NCBI GenBank assembly: GCA_023101725.1
Contig: JALJCO010012847.1
Location: 302,501-366,500 of the forward strand
Origin: Atherinomorus stipes
Taxonomy: Eukaryota > Chordata > Actinopteri > Atheriniformes > Atherinidae
Reading direction: 5' to 3'
DNA length: 64,000 nt
A model generated the notes under the pieces. That model saw only the letters and a program-made list of their open reading frames with translations, made no database searches and had not been told where the DNA came from. Each line of letters begins with the position of its first letter. Within the stretch, counting starts at the first letter, position 1. A program made the translations under genes and the position numbers. Shown here piece by piece: positions 1 to 18,791 of the stretch.

Positions 1-575
1 GTGATACAGGTATAGAGATACCAGTGTAGTGATACTGGTGTTGTGATACTGGTCTAGAGATACCAGTGTAGTGATACTGGCATAGTGATACTGGTCTAGA
101 GATACCAGTGTAGTGATACTGGCATAGCGATACTGGTCTAGAGATACCAGTGTAGTGATACTGGCATAGTGATACTGGTCTTGAGATACCAGTGTAGTGA
201 TACTGGTATAGAGATACCAGTGTAGTGATACTGGTGTAGTGATACTGGTCTTGAGATACCAGTGTATTGAAACTGGTGTAGCAATACCAGTGTAGCGATA
301 CCGGTGTAGTGATACTGGTGTAGTGATATTAGTGTAGTGATACTGGTGTAGTGATACCAGTGAAGTGACACTGGTATAGTGATGCTGGTCTAGAGATGAC
401 AGTGTAGAGATACTGATGTAGCGATACCGGTGTAGTGATACCATTGTAGCAATACTGGTGTAGTAATACTGGTGTTGTGACATTAGTGTAGTGATACTGG
501 TACAGATATCGGTATAGTGATGCTGGTCTAAATACCAGTGTAGAGATACTGGTGTGATACTGGTGTAGCGATATT
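1..575. repeat. Minisatellite A, 14-bp unit
   Basis: A tandem array of a 14-bp unit of the form GTGATACTGGTSTA, alternating with a variant GAGATACCAGTGTA. The first ~200 bp show a higher-order period of 42 bp (three units). ACTGGT in one variant and ACCAGT in the next are reverse complements, so neighbouring units can pair into short hairpins. The array starts at or before the left edge. Short open frames here are by-products of the repeat and are not genes. Confidence 0.93.
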
Positions 576-1403
576 GCTCCATGCAGGTCTGGAAAGATGT
601 CTTTCCCCCTCCTCCACTGACCTGTCAATCAACTGAGCTGGCACCTGGGGTGGCCAATCAGATTTCAGAGGCCATCAGTGCCACCCTGCCCCCCCTCTAG
701 CTCCCCCCCTGCCAGTAAGACCAGTGATCTGGCTTACATCACTGCTAGGATTCCTCCAGCAGGGTTCAGAAGTACTTAGATGAGTAATTAAACTCCCAGT
801 AAGCTGCACCAGTCTGATCTGTGGAGCGATGTCGGCCCCTCCCCAGGTCTGACGGAGATTTTCACTCTTCAGTCTGCTGGAGAGACACGGACCAGAAAAG
901 CGGAGGTTTGCCCCCACCACCTGCTGCTACCTCGTCTAAATGCTCCTGGTCTCTGAGGAGGACGAGCATCGTGCTGTTCCAATAACAGACTCAGCTGGAA
1001 AACGTCCTCTGTGGACGGAGACACGATGTCCTTCATAAACCAGCTGGTTAAGTCAAATCTCAACAATCATTTATGGCCATAAAATCATGTTATTACTGTT
1101 CTTGTGATATAAACAGTTTTATTCTCTCCGAGCTGAACTTTAGCATCCGATCCTGAGTCATCGCTGTCCAACTTCCTCATCAGTCACTGTCAGCAGGCTG
1201 ATGTCTGCGCCAGCTAAAGCAGCAGACAGCTAGCATGCGTGTGATGTTCACTCTGTGCAGGTGTTTAACGATATCGTATGTTTGGACTGACGTGTATCGG
1301 CTATGAGTGTGTAAGATCTGAGGTGTTTGTTGTGTCTCAGCTCCTCATCGCCAGGGCGATTTTTTTCCACCTCCTGTCTGACATGACATACCAAAATAAA
1401 TAA
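576..1403. other. Intergenic stretch with no supported gene
   Basis: About 830 bp of non-repetitive sequence between minisatellites A and B. A 65-codon open frame on the minus strand (869-1066) resembles nothing I recognise. I looked here specifically for the missing CCCH zinc-finger exon of ZC3H12D on the minus strand and did not find a Cys-rich match. It may be the intron or 3' flank of that gene. Confidence 0.6.
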
Positions 1404-2630
1404 TGCAGTCTAAGAAGTACGACTGAAGTAGTACTAGGAATGAATAAAGTAGTATTAGGAGTAAGTGAAGTAATCCTAGGAATAGGTAAAGTAGTCTGAG
1501 GAATGAGTGAAGTAGTCCAAGAAGATACTGGCATACTGGCAAAGTAGTATTAGGAGTGAGTAAAGTAATCCTGGAAACAAGTAAAGTAGCACTACGAATG
1601 AGTAAAGTAGTACTAGGAGTAAGTAAAGTAATCCTAGAAATGGGTAAAATAGTACTAGTAATGACTTAAATAGTACAAGGAGTAAGTAAAGTAATCCAAG
1701 GAATGAGCAAAGTAGTACTGGGAATGAGTAAAGTAGTACTGGGAATGAGTAAAGTAGTACTAGGAATGAGTAAGGTAGTACTAGGAGTGAGTAACGTTAT
1801 CCTAGAAATGGGTAAAGTAGTACTAGGAATGATTGAAGTAGTACTAGAAGTAAGTAAAGTAATCCTAGAACTGGGTAAAGTAGTACTAGGAATGACTGAA
1901 GTAGTACTAGGAGTAAGTAAAGTAATCCTAGAAATGGGTAAAATAGTACTAGTAATGACTGAAATAGTACAAGGAGTAAGTAAAGTAATCCAAGGAATGA
2001 GCAAAGTAGTACTGGGAATGAGTAAAGTAGTACTGGGAATGAGTAAAATAGTACTAGGAATGAGTAAGGTAGTACTAGGAGTGAGTAAAGTTATCCTAGA
2101 AATGGGTAAAGTAGTACTAGGAATGATTGAAGTAGTACTAGAAGTAAGTAAAGTAATCCTAGAACTGGGTAAAGTAGTACTAGGAATGACTGAAGTAGTA
2201 CAAGGAGTAAGTAAAGTAATCCTAGAAATGGGTAAAGTAGTACCAGGAATGATTGAAGTAGTACTAGGAGTACATAAAGTAATCCGAGGACTGAGTAAAG
2301 TAGCACTAGATATAAATAAAGTAGTACTGGGAATGACTGAAGTAGTACAAGGAGTAAGTAAAGTAATCCTAGGAATGAGCAAAGTAGTACTGGGAATGAG
2401 TAAAGTAGTACTAGGAGTAAGTGAAGTATTCCTAGGAATGAGTGAAGTAGAACTGGAAAGTAAAATAGTCCTGGGAATGTGTAAAGTAATCTCAGGAATG
2501 AGTAAAGTAGTACTAGGAGTAAGTGAAGTATTCCTAGGAATGAGTGAAGTAGAACTGGAAAGTAAAATAGTCCTGGGAATGTGTAAAGTAGTCTCAGGAC
2601 TGAGTAAAGTAGTACTAGGAATGAGTAGTC
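1404..2630. repeat. Minisatellite B, 21-bp unit
   Basis: Roughly 58 tandem copies of a 21-bp unit with core GAGTAAAGTAGTACTAGG. The unit length is a multiple of three and lacks stops, so the plus strand stays open for 331 codons of a seven-residue repeat (MSKVVLG-like), which is not evidence of a gene. The same core builds the array at 46.1-48.65 kb. Confidence 0.93.
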
Positions 2631-2717
2631 TGTCCGTCTGTTGGGGTTACTGGCGTGTGGTGATGAAGAGGTTCATTAAACAGCTTCCTCTCCTTTAATC
2701 CAGGCGTAAGCTGATAC

Positions 2718-2723
2718 TTTATT
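2718..2723 (-). terminator. Possible polyadenylation signal at the visible end of ZC3H12D
   Basis: AATAAA on the minus strand, directly after an in-frame TAG (2724-2726) that follows the last recognisable ZC3H12D codons. If the exon is not spliced at 2750 the transcript could end here. The coincidence of stop and AATAAA is suggestive only. Confidence 0.3.
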
Positions 2724-2749
2724 CTAGTAAAAGTGACAGGAGGACCAAC

Positions 2750-9279
<6,530 letters not shown>

Positions 9280-9500
9280 GACCGAGTCCTCCGGCTTCTC
9301 GGGACCGTCTGGCGCGCGGGACCTACCTCCTGCCTCCTTATTGTGGCTCGTCTCCTTGGCAACAACCTGTGTTGTGGAACTGTTGACACGTCAGAAGTGG
9401 GCGGGGACAGACAGTGTAAACACCGGCAGCGCAGCTGCGGTCTCGCGGGGGTTTTCAGACCAGATAAACGCGGTCTGGTGCAGGATGAAAGGATCTGATC
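9280..9500 (-). promoter_or_regulatory. Probable ZC3H12D promoter/5' leader, CpG-rich
   Basis: CpG-dense sequence immediately upstream of the first coding exon, with a GC box (GGGCGGGG, about 9401-9408) and, on the minus strand, GTTGCCAAGGAGAC (about 9350-9363), which resembles an RFX X-box at 11 of 14 positions. No TATA box is evident. A further upstream non-coding exon is possible. Confidence 0.45.
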
Positions 9501-11252
9501 TGGTTACAGCAAAGTCATGACTGTCGACGTCAACACCGTGACACCTGACGTCACATCGTGGAAGAAAGCCCCCCCATCACAAAGGGTCCCTGCCCTGATT
9601 TTACCCCCTGCCGGATCTCCGAGCCACTTATGTGCGAACTACAGATGCGATTTACGGCTCTTTGAAGTTTGTAGTACTTTTTCTTCGATATCAAAACCGA
9701 TACCTTTTGCCCCGTAAATGCGAGGGCAATGTTAGATGTAAAACTTGAGAGCAGAAGTACCAGAAATAAATGCTTTATAAACAATAATAAATTATATATA
9801 AATTCAAATTAAAAACTTCTTTCAAGTAACAAATTACTTATCTAATTCATGCAGTCGATATACCATCATGTGCAGCCATATGCATGTACAGCACTCCATA
9901 TTTTTCATATTTATTTAGGTAGTCCACTACCCTTATCTTCCTACTTCCATCTATTTTATTACATATTTTGTACTATATATATCTTATTTTTATTTTCTGT
10001 TTTTTGTTCACTCTCATTTCTTTACACAAGTGTGTGTAAGCTGCTGGGAATTCAATTTCCCTAAGGGAGTTCACCCCAAAGGGATAAATAAAGTAAAGTC
10101 TAAGTCTTGTGACTCATACTGAATCATACTGAAGTATTTACCTGACCTCAACAAAGTGTTCAGTTGATCAAATCAATCAAAACTTTATTTCTAAAGCGCT
10201 TTAACGTACCGGTGGTAACCATAGATCAGAGTAGTACTATAATAAAATATAATAAAAATTCAGACTAAAAGAGACATTTTTGTTTGATACAGTTTCCAAA
10301 TATACACCCCGATCAATTTCAATGTGCTTCAAATCAAGATGAGAGTAATAATGATGTAAAAATTAATGCTCTGCTTCAGATTAATAATTAAAACTGTTAC
10401 AAAGATTTATTTTTCCCAAAATGATAACTACCAGGATAAATGAATTTCCCAATTTTTCATAATAATTGAGGGAAACAAATGTATTCAGATTAAGTCATTA
10501 CAAGAATTAATCACATAATCCTTCATTTAATGTAGATAAAAACATTTAAATCTCTGAATAAAATGTTTTACTTTAGCTTGTTGGTACAAACCAACACTCT
10601 CTGTCCCGACAATCTCAGATTAAAATCCAGGTCTGCACCTGAATGCATCCTTCTCTGCTCGGCTGCTCTCCAGCAAACAGGAGCTGAAAACGCAACACGA
10701 TCAGACCGATGGGTCGGATTGAGGACTTACACATCCAGGAGGATCCGGTCCAGCTCGTCTTCCTCTGACCGGCAGGAGGACTCTGTGAGACGCCTCCTGG
10801 CTGGGAGCTGATCTGAGATCTGCTGGGATTGCTTGCTTCCTGGTGTGGTATAAGAAACGCTGACTCACGTCTCAGGTGTGTGACTCAGAGCTGAGATGAT
10901 GCTGACTTCATCCAGATCTGACGGCTGATGAAACCACATGCTGGTCTGAGCCGGCTCTCTGCTGCGTGAGGACCAGAAACTAGAGCGGCTCAGAAACCTC
11001 CAGCTGATCTGGAATAAGAACAAGCAGAACTGTGATGCAATGAGCTCAGTTTCTCTTCAGTTAGCCAGAACAAATCTCTCACATACTAGTAATCATTTTA
11101 TAAGAAATGTTTTGACAGTTTCACCATTGCTACTGGATCACTGCTGTTGATCCTTATCATGACTGTTTAGTCTGAAAATAAATAAATCCATCAGGTTTTG
11201 GATAAAACTGATCAACATATTGATGATCAGAGGGAACTTGAACTCAGATATC
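9501..11252. other. Intergenic, no gene recognised
   Basis: AT-rich sequence with no convincing coding exon. A short retroposon-like tail (GGGATAAATAAAGTAAAG, about 10080-10100) and another (AAAACTTTATTTCTAAAGCGC, about 10178-10197) look like 3' ends of old SINE/LINE copies. An open frame at 10563-10811 has no recognisable domain. Confidence 0.5.
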
Positions 11253-11285
11253 GTCTCTGCTGGTCCGAACTCACCTCATGGCCAC
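11253..11285 (-). pseudogene. Stray copy of the ZC3H12D exon 1 end and splice donor
   Basis: 33 bp that match 8977-9009 with one mismatch. The original is the last 11 bases of ZC3H12D exon 1 (GTGGCCATGAG on the minus strand) plus the first 22 of its intron. The copy keeps the GT donor. It sits 2.3 kb upstream of the real junction and about 105 bp from minisatellite D. No further exon sequence is present. Confidence 0.75.
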
Positions 11286-11391
11286 ACCTCATCGAGAGGT
11301 CTTCACTGGATAGTGGGAACTAATATGAAGATTTTTGCCTCCTGCTCTGAATTTCAAATGTGGTGTAGTATACTGTGAGACAATGAGAGAC

Positions 11392-12335
11392 CTCCTTTGT
11401 CTCCACCTCCAGCCTGTCTGTCTCCTGAGACCTCCTCTGTCTCCACCTCCAGCCGGTCTCTCTCCCAAAACCCCCTCTGTCTCCATCTCCAGCCTGTCTG
11501 TTTCCTGAGACCTCCTCTGTCTCCACCTCCAGCCTGTCTGTCTCCTGAGACCTCCTCTGTCTCCACCTCCAGCCTGTCTGTCTCCTGAAACCTCCTCTGT
11601 CTCCACCTCCAGCCAGTCTCTCTCACAAAACCTCCTCTGTCTCCACCTCCAGCCGGTCTGTCTCCTGAAACCTCCTCTGTCTCCACCTCCAGCCGGTCTG
11701 TCTCCTTGGACCGCTTCTGTTTCCACCTCCAGCCAGTCTCTCTCACAAAACCTCCTCTGTCTCCACCTCCAGCCTGTCTGTCTCCTGAAACCTCCTCTGT
11801 CTCCACCTCCAGCCGGTCTGTCTCCTGAGACGACCTCTGTCTCCACCTCCAGCCGGTCTGTCTCCTGAGACCTCCTCTGTCTCCACCTTCAGCCAGTCTG
11901 TCTCCTGAGACCTCCTCTGTCTCCACCTCCAGCCGGCCTGTCTCCTGAAACCTCCTCTGTCTCTACCTCCAGCCGGTCTGTCTCCTTGGACTGCTTCTGT
12001 CTCCACCTCCAGCCTGTCTGTTTCCTGAGACCTCCTCTGCCTCCACCTCCAGCCTGTCTGTCTCCTGAAACCTCCTCTGTCTCCACCTCCAGCCTGTCTA
12101 TTTCCTGAGACCTCCTCTGCCTCCACCCCCAGCCGGTCTGTCTCCTGAGACCTCCTCTGCCTCCACCTCCAGCCGGTCTGTCTCCTTGGACTGCTTCTGT
12201 CTCCACCTCCAGCCTGTCTATTTCCTGAGACCTCCTCTGCCTCCACCTCCAGCCTGTCTGTCTCCTGAAACCTCCTCTGTCTCCACCTCCAGCCTGTCTG
12301 TCTCCTGAGACCTCCTCTGTCTGTCTCCAGCCTCC
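11392..12335. repeat. Minisatellite D, same 40-bp unit as array C
   Basis: About 23 copies of the 40-bp unit of array C with CTGAGACCTCCTCTGTCTCC variants. The long minus-strand frames (GDRQAGGGDRGG-type) are repeat artefacts: they run in several frames at once and have no non-repeat domain. Confidence 0.93.
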
Positions 12336-12536
12336 AGCCTTCCTCCACAGTTCAGTAAACTTGCGAGTCAATGACAACAGAGATCCTCCTGATGACTTTA
12401 TTGATCACAGCCTGGAGCTCAGCGGGGAAAAATTCTCCCAAACAGACGCAGAGTTACAACAGTTTCTCCAGAAAGACGAGTGAGTTAACTTTCATGTTTA
12501 TCAATAATCATATTATGAATTTAAATTAGGGATGTC

Positions 12537-13085
12537 CGATATTATCGGCCGATGTTGGCATTATAATGTGATATCAGAAACATCATATAAGTTTGTTTTC
12601 TGGGTTTTTTTGGCCGATATTACTAACAAAATCTTGTAGAGTTAGAAGTCCAGCAATTAGAAAAGTCCCTGTTATCCTGGAAGAACTTCATTTCCCAGCA
12701 TTCCTTTCAGAGTCATGTGACTACGGTGCAGCTGCTGCTGCTACAGACTGACTTACTTTGAAACTGCTGATAATATGTCTGGTTTTAAGTTGTTGATTAA
12801 TTATCCAAGCTGTCAGAAACAAAATTAGCCACATGTTGGCTAATACCTGCTAGTATCTGATATCTGGCAGCCAGATGTCCAAAATGAACTCCTCTGGATG
12901 AGTTAAGGATATTTTGGGATATTTGCTCTCAGAGCAGAATATAGTTGTATTTCTAAAAATATGAGAGATACAACTTCACTGTTTTCTGCATGGATCGGTA
13001 TAATTTGATATCAGATAGGCCTATTGGAAATTAAGAGTTGGACAATATCAGATATCAGTAAAATAGCCAATATTGAACATCCCTA
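12537..13085. mobile_element. hAT-like MITE, TAGGGATGTCCGATAT family
   Basis: Terminal inverted repeats TAGGGATGTCCGATATTATC and the inverse ending ...GAACATCCCTA. Flanks ATTTAAAT (12529-12536) and ATTTAAGT (13086-13093) agree at 7 of 8 bases, fitting an old hAT duplication. Its middle section is shared with the copy at 50947-51561 (for example GAGTCATGTGACTACGGTGC). Confidence 0.82.
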
Positions 13086-13145
13086 ATTTAAGTATTTATC
13101 TGAACAATTATCATTTTATTTGAGAATAAACCAACAGCTCATACT

Positions 13146-13690
13146 GATATAACTTCATCACTTCATCAGGTCCACCTTCTTGTATCAGGTCGGACCCCTT
13201 CATCCTTCAGAACCGCCTTAATTCCTGGTGTCATAGACTCAACAAGGTGTTGGAAACATTCCTCAGAGGTTTTGCTCCATATTGACATGACGGCATCACA
13301 GAGCTGCTGCATCCATGATGAGAATCTCCCGTTCCACCACATCCCAAAGCTGCTCTGTTGGACTGAGATCTGGTGACTGTGGAGTCCAGTGAACTCATGG
13401 TCACGTTCCAGAAAGGTGGAGATGATGTCATCTTTGTGACATGGTGCATTATCCTGCTGGAAGTAGCATCAGAAGATGCTGCACTGTGAAATGGAGACTT
13501 ATCAGACCAGCAACGTTTCTCCATCTTCTATTGTTCAGTTCTGGTGAGCATGTGTGGATTGTAGCCTCAGTTTCCTGTTCTTAGCTGGAGTGGCATCTGG
13601 TGTGGTCTTCTGCTGGATCCTGGTCCAGACAACTGCTGCTCACTGGCTATTTTCTCTTCTTCAGACTGGAAATACTAGAGATGGTTACAC
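13146..13690. repeat. Degenerate interspersed repeat, class unknown
   Basis: Sequence such as TGGTGCATTATCCTGCTGGA resembles a dispersed teleost repeat I have seen often but cannot classify. No coding capacity survives; the 97-codon minus-strand frame has no known domain. No terminal repeats were found by eye. Confidence 0.4.
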
Positions 13691-14065
13691 TGTAAAATCT
13701 AACTAGCTGGATTAACTAGAAATAAAGACACACTTGTTGCCTTAGAGAAAAAAAATCAACTTCTTATGAAGTGGAGCGTTTAGAGAACAGATGATGTGAG
13801 TCTGTAGACGTTAAATGAAGTTCATGAATCAGTGTTTGCTAGAAGTTCATGAAGTTGCAGATGAAACTAAACTCCACATTTCCAGATTTCATGATGATTT
13901 CTGGTCCAGATTCTTAAACGGTGCAACGTAACAAAGTCAGAAATCAAAAGTCGATCTTAAAATATTAAACATATAACGATTTTTGGGGGAATGCACATTT
14001 TACATAAACCACTACCTTCTCACAGTGGAGGACCGTGACCTGCAGATCAATGTCTGTCTGTCTGT

Positions 14066-15570
14066 TGGTCTGTCTGTTGGTCGGTGGATGGATGGATGGA
14101 TGGATGGATGGATGGATGGAAGGATGGATGGATATGTGGATGGATGGGTGGATGGATGGATAAAGATGGATGAATGGATGGAGATGTGGATGGATGGATA
14201 GGGAGATGGATGGATGGATGGATGGATAGAAATATGGATGGATGGATGGTTGGAGATCTGGATGGAAAAATGGGTGGATGAGTAATGGGTGGGTGTATGG
14301 ATTTAGAGAGATGGATGGATGGCTGGATGGCTGGATGGATAGATGAAGATGTGGATGGATGGATACAGATGTGGATGGATGGATGGATAGAGATGTGGAT
14401 GGATGGATGGATGGATGGATTGATGGATGGAGAGGTGTATGGATGGATAAAGATGTGGATGGATGAGTGGATAGAGATGTGGATGGATGGAGATGTGGAT
14501 GGATGGATAGAGAGATAGATGGATGGATGGATAGAAATATGGATGGATGGATGGTTGGAGATCTGGATGGAAAAATGGGTGGATTAATGGGTGGGTGGAT
14601 GGATTCAGAGAGATGGCTGGATGGATGGATGGATAGATGGAGATGTGGATGGATGGATACAGATGTGGATAGATGAATGGATAGAGATGTGGATGGATGG
14701 ATGGAAAGTGGATGGATGGATTGATGGATGGATGGATTGATGGATGGAGAGGTGTATGGATGGATAGAGATGTGGATGGATGAGTGGATAGAGATGTGGA
14801 TGGATGGATAGATGTGGATGGATGGATGGATAGATGTGGATGGATGGATGGATTGTGAGATGGATGGACGGATGGATGAGTGGATAGAGATGTGAATGGA
14901 TGGATGGATGGATAGAGAGATATGGATGGATGGATGGAATAGAAATAATGGATGGATGGATGGATAGAGATGTGGATGGATGATGGTGGATGGGTGGATG
15001 GATGGATAGAGAGATAGATGATGGATGGATAGAAATATGGATGAATGGATGGATGGTTGGTTGGAGATTGGATGGATGGATAAAGATGTGGATGGATTCA
15101 GAGAGATGGATGGATGGATGGTGGATAGAGATGTGGATGGATGGATAGATGTGGATGGATGGATGGATAGAAGATGTGGATGGATGGATGGATAGATGGA
15201 TGATGGATAGTGTGGATGGATGGATGAGGAGATGGATGGATGGATGGATGGATGGATAGAGATGTGGATGGATGGATGGATAAAATTGATAGATGTGGAT
15301 GGATGGATGGAGTATGAGATGGATGGATGGATGGATGTGGATAGAGATGTGATGATTGATGGGATGGATGAATGGATAGAGATGTGGATGGATGGATGGA
15401 TGGATAGAGATGTGGATGGATGTGATGGATGGATGGATGGATAGAGATTGGATGGATGGATGGATGGATAGAGATGTGGATGGAGATGTGGATGGATGGA
15501 TGGAGATGTGGATGGATGGATAGAGATGTGGATGGAGATGTGGATGGAGATGTGGATGGATGGATGGAGG
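14066..15570. repeat. Tetranucleotide-based array E, (GGAT)n with AGATGTGGAT spacers
   Basis: 1.5 kb of GGAT repeats broken by AGAGATGTGGAT segments, creating a looser higher-order repeat. The minus strand reads as an [14 protein letters not shown] frame of up to 330 codons, which is an artefact. After about 14870 small indels become common. Confidence 0.95.
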
Positions 15571-16344
15571 ATGGCATAGAATAAACTTCTTTGTCAAACA
15601 TTACATCGTGAAACAAAATTGCTGTTTCTATAGTGAATAAATTATTTTGCCACCAAAACCTTTTCCTCAGCGATGATGTCGTTTCATGTCAGTAAACAAC
15701 TGTTTAGATGATATTGTTTCATGTCAGTAAACAACTGTTTTGATGTTCCATGTGCCACTGAAGTAAAAATATTGGCATCAAAGTCACTTTTACACTCGTT
15801 GCACAAAAAGCTGGTTTTCACCGCTTTCTGGGCCTGACAGAAGCCGATCAGTGATGTCTTTCTTCGCATCATCCCCGTCTCAGCGTGTTTCCTCGGATGT
15901 TTGCAGCGTGGGTAGCTGGGGAAGTCTCTGCTGGTGGTTGCAGCTGGGGGAGGGGAGCGGGGCTACCCTTAGTTTCCACTCTGCTCAGTCCTGAAACCTC
16001 CTGCTTTCCATTCTCCTCCCACACAACGCTGTCGCGCTAAAAACAGTCTCTGTTCATGATGATGCATCCAGTCAAGAGAAGACGAGTGGTTACAATTACA
16101 GGCAGACGACCTGTTAACCAGAACTAACCAGCAGCAGGTCTGACGTTCCTCTCCATCATTTATCTGGTCCACCAGAACCTGAGTCCTGATGCTCCCAATA
16201 ATCCTGGATTTCACTTCCAGACACGAGATGAAACGTCACCATGTTTTCTAGAAGATCGTTACATGCAAACGTCTGCATATTGTACTTGTACTTCTCAGTA
16301 CTAAAACAATTATGTGTACTTTTATTTTTTAAGTTATTAGGCTA
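15571..16344. other. Intergenic, no gene recognised
   Basis: Unique-looking sequence between arrays E and F. It contains a short direct duplication (TTTCATGTCAGTAAACAACTG at about 15682 and 15719). No exon or RNA gene could be supported. Confidence 0.5.
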
Positions 16345-18410
16345 TGTTACTGGTCCGTCCTACTGGGAACCAGTTTGTTCTGACTGGAACCTGTTCTGGT
16401 TTTAGGTCATCGTGCTATCATGTTACTGGTCCGTCTACTGGGAACGGTTTGTTGACTGGAACCTGTCTGGTTTAAGGTCATTGTGCTATCATTGTTCTGG
16501 TCCGTTCTGGGAAAGTTTGATCTGACTGGAACTGTTGGTTTTAGGTCATTGTGCTATCATGTTACTCGTCCGCCTACTGGGAACCAGTTTGTTCTGACTG
16601 GAACCTGTTCTGGTTTTGGTATTGTGCTATATGTTCTGGTCCGTCTACTGGGAACAGTTTGTTCTGACTGGAATCTGTTCTGGTTTTAGGTCATCGTGCT
16701 ATCATGTTACTGGTCCATCCTCTGGGAACAGTTTGTTCTGACTGGACCTGTTCTGGTTTAAGGTCATTGTGCTATCATTGTTACTGGTCGCTCTGGGCAG
16801 TTTGCTGACTGGAATCTGTTCTGGTTTTGGTATTGTGCTATATGTTCTGGTCCATCACTGGGACAGTTTGTTCTGAATGGAACCTGTTCTGGTTTAAGGT
16901 CATTGTGCTATCATTGTTCTGGTCGTACTGGGAACAGTTTGATCTGATGGAACCTGTTTGGTTTTAGGTATTGTGCTATCATGTTACTGGTCCGTCCTAC
17001 TGGGAACAGTTTGTTCTGACTGTGGAATCTGTTCTGGTTTTGGTCATTGTGCTATCATGTTACTGGTCCATCCCACTGGGAACAGTTTGTTCTGACTGTG
17101 GAACCTGTTCTGGTTTTAGGTCATTGTGCTATCATGTTACTGGTCCATCCTGGGAACCAGTTTGTTCTGAATGGACCTGTTCTGGTTTTAGGTCATTGTG
17201 CTATCATGTTACTGGTCCGTCCTACTGGGAACCAGTTTGTTCTGACTGGAATCTGTTCTGGTTTTAGGTCATTGTGCTATCATGTTACTGGTCCGTCCTA
17301 CTGGGAACCAGTTTGTTCTGACTGGAACCTGGTCTGGTTTTAGGTCATCATGCTATCATGTTACTGGTCCATCCTACTGGGAACCAGTTTGTTCTGACTG
17401 GAACCTGTTCTGGTTTTAGGTCATTGTGCTATCATGTTACTGGTCCATCCTACTGGGAACCAGTTTGGTCTGACTGGAACCTGTTCTGGTTTTAGGTCAT
17501 TGTGCTATCATGTTACTGGTCCATTCTACTGGGAACCAGTTTGTTCTGACTGTGGAACCTGTTCTGGTTTTAGGTCATCGTGCTATCATGTTACTGGTCC
17601 ATCCTACTGGAAACCAGTTTGTTCTGACTGGAACCTGGTCTGGTTTTAGGTCATCGTGCTATCATGTTACTGGTCCATCCTACTGGGAACCAGTTTGTTC
17701 TGACTGTGGAACCTGTTCTGGTTTTAGGTCATGGTGCTATCATGTTACTGGTCCATCCTACTGGGAACCAGTTTGTTCTGACTGGGGGGGGGGGGGGTTG
17801 GAACCTGTTCTGGTTTTAGGTCATTGTGCTGTCCTGTTACTGGTCCTGTCCTACTGGGAACCAGTTTGTTCTGACTGGAACCTGGTCTGGCTTTAGGTCA
17901 TTGTGCTATCATGTTACTGGTCGCCCTACTGGGAACCAGTTTGTTCTGACTGGAACCTGGTCTGGCTTTAGGTCATTGTGCTATCATGTTACTGGTCCAT
18001 CCTACTGGGAAACAGTTTGTTCTAACTGGAATCTGTTCTGGTTTTAGGTCATTGTGCTATCATGTTACTGGTCCGTCCTACTGGGAACCAGTTTGATCTG
18101 ACTGGAATCTGTTCTGGTTTTAGGTCATTGTGCTATCATGTTACTGGTCCATCCTACTGGGAACCAGTTTGTTCTGACTGGAACCTGTTCTGGTTTTAGG
18201 TCATTGTGCTATCATGTTACTGGTCCATCCTACTGGGAACCAGTTTGTTCTGACTGGAACCTGTTCTGGTTTTAGGTCATCATGCCATCATGTTACTGGT
18301 CCGTCCTACTGGGAACCAGTTTGTTCTGACTGGAACCTGTTCTGGTTTTAGGTCATCATGCCATCATGTTACTGGTCCGTCCTACTGGGAACCAGTTTGT
18401 TCTGACTGGT
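16345..18410. repeat. Minisatellite F, 76-bp unit
   Basis: About 27 tandem copies of a 76-bp unit that includes CTACTGGGAACCAGTTTGTT and TCTGGTTTTAGGTCATTGTG. Each good copy carries TTTTAGGTCA, a nuclear-receptor half-site in a ROR-like context. Copies before about 17000 have scattered one- and two-base losses. A 14-base G run interrupts one unit at 17784-17797. Unit spacing is visible as 76-bp steps between identical starts (16971/17047, 17434/17510). Confidence 0.95.
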
Positions 18411-18791
18411 GTTGAACACGTCTGGTCCAGGGAAAGTTGAAGTGCATCCTGAGATGATGGTCTATCAGTGAACAGAGATGAAGATGAGGTGGGTGGAGGG
18501 AGACACCAGTGAATCCCCTCAGCATGGTGGAGGTCCTCCCCCCCCCCTGCATGTTTCCATGGCGACCTTTTCTGAATGTCAGAAAGCCACAGGAAAGATG
18601 TTACTCATCTGTTCTAAATCAGGACGAGTGAAGAGGAAGAACCAAACACAGACAGTGAAGTGTGATCTGATATTTAACTAATCAAACTTCCACATCATCA
18701 TCATCATCATCAATCCACATACAAAAGATAGAAATGTGATTGTGTCTCAGATCTGACGGCCATTCTTTCACTGATCCCAGCTCAGCATCCT

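Noticed and set aside
869..1066. 65-codon minus-strand frame, considered as the last ZC3H12D exon
   Set aside because: It contains no CCCH finger residues and does not resemble the Regnase C-terminus; the acceptor-like sequence is weak.
1703..2698. 331-codon plus-strand frame of seven-residue repeats
   Set aside because: It follows from a 21-bp unit without stops. There is no start context, domain or splice signal, and the related array I has a 41-bp unit whose frame does not persist.
14605..15616. 330-codon minus-strand His/Pro/Ser/Ile frame
   Set aside because: It is the translation of (ATCC)n repeats, open in more than one frame.
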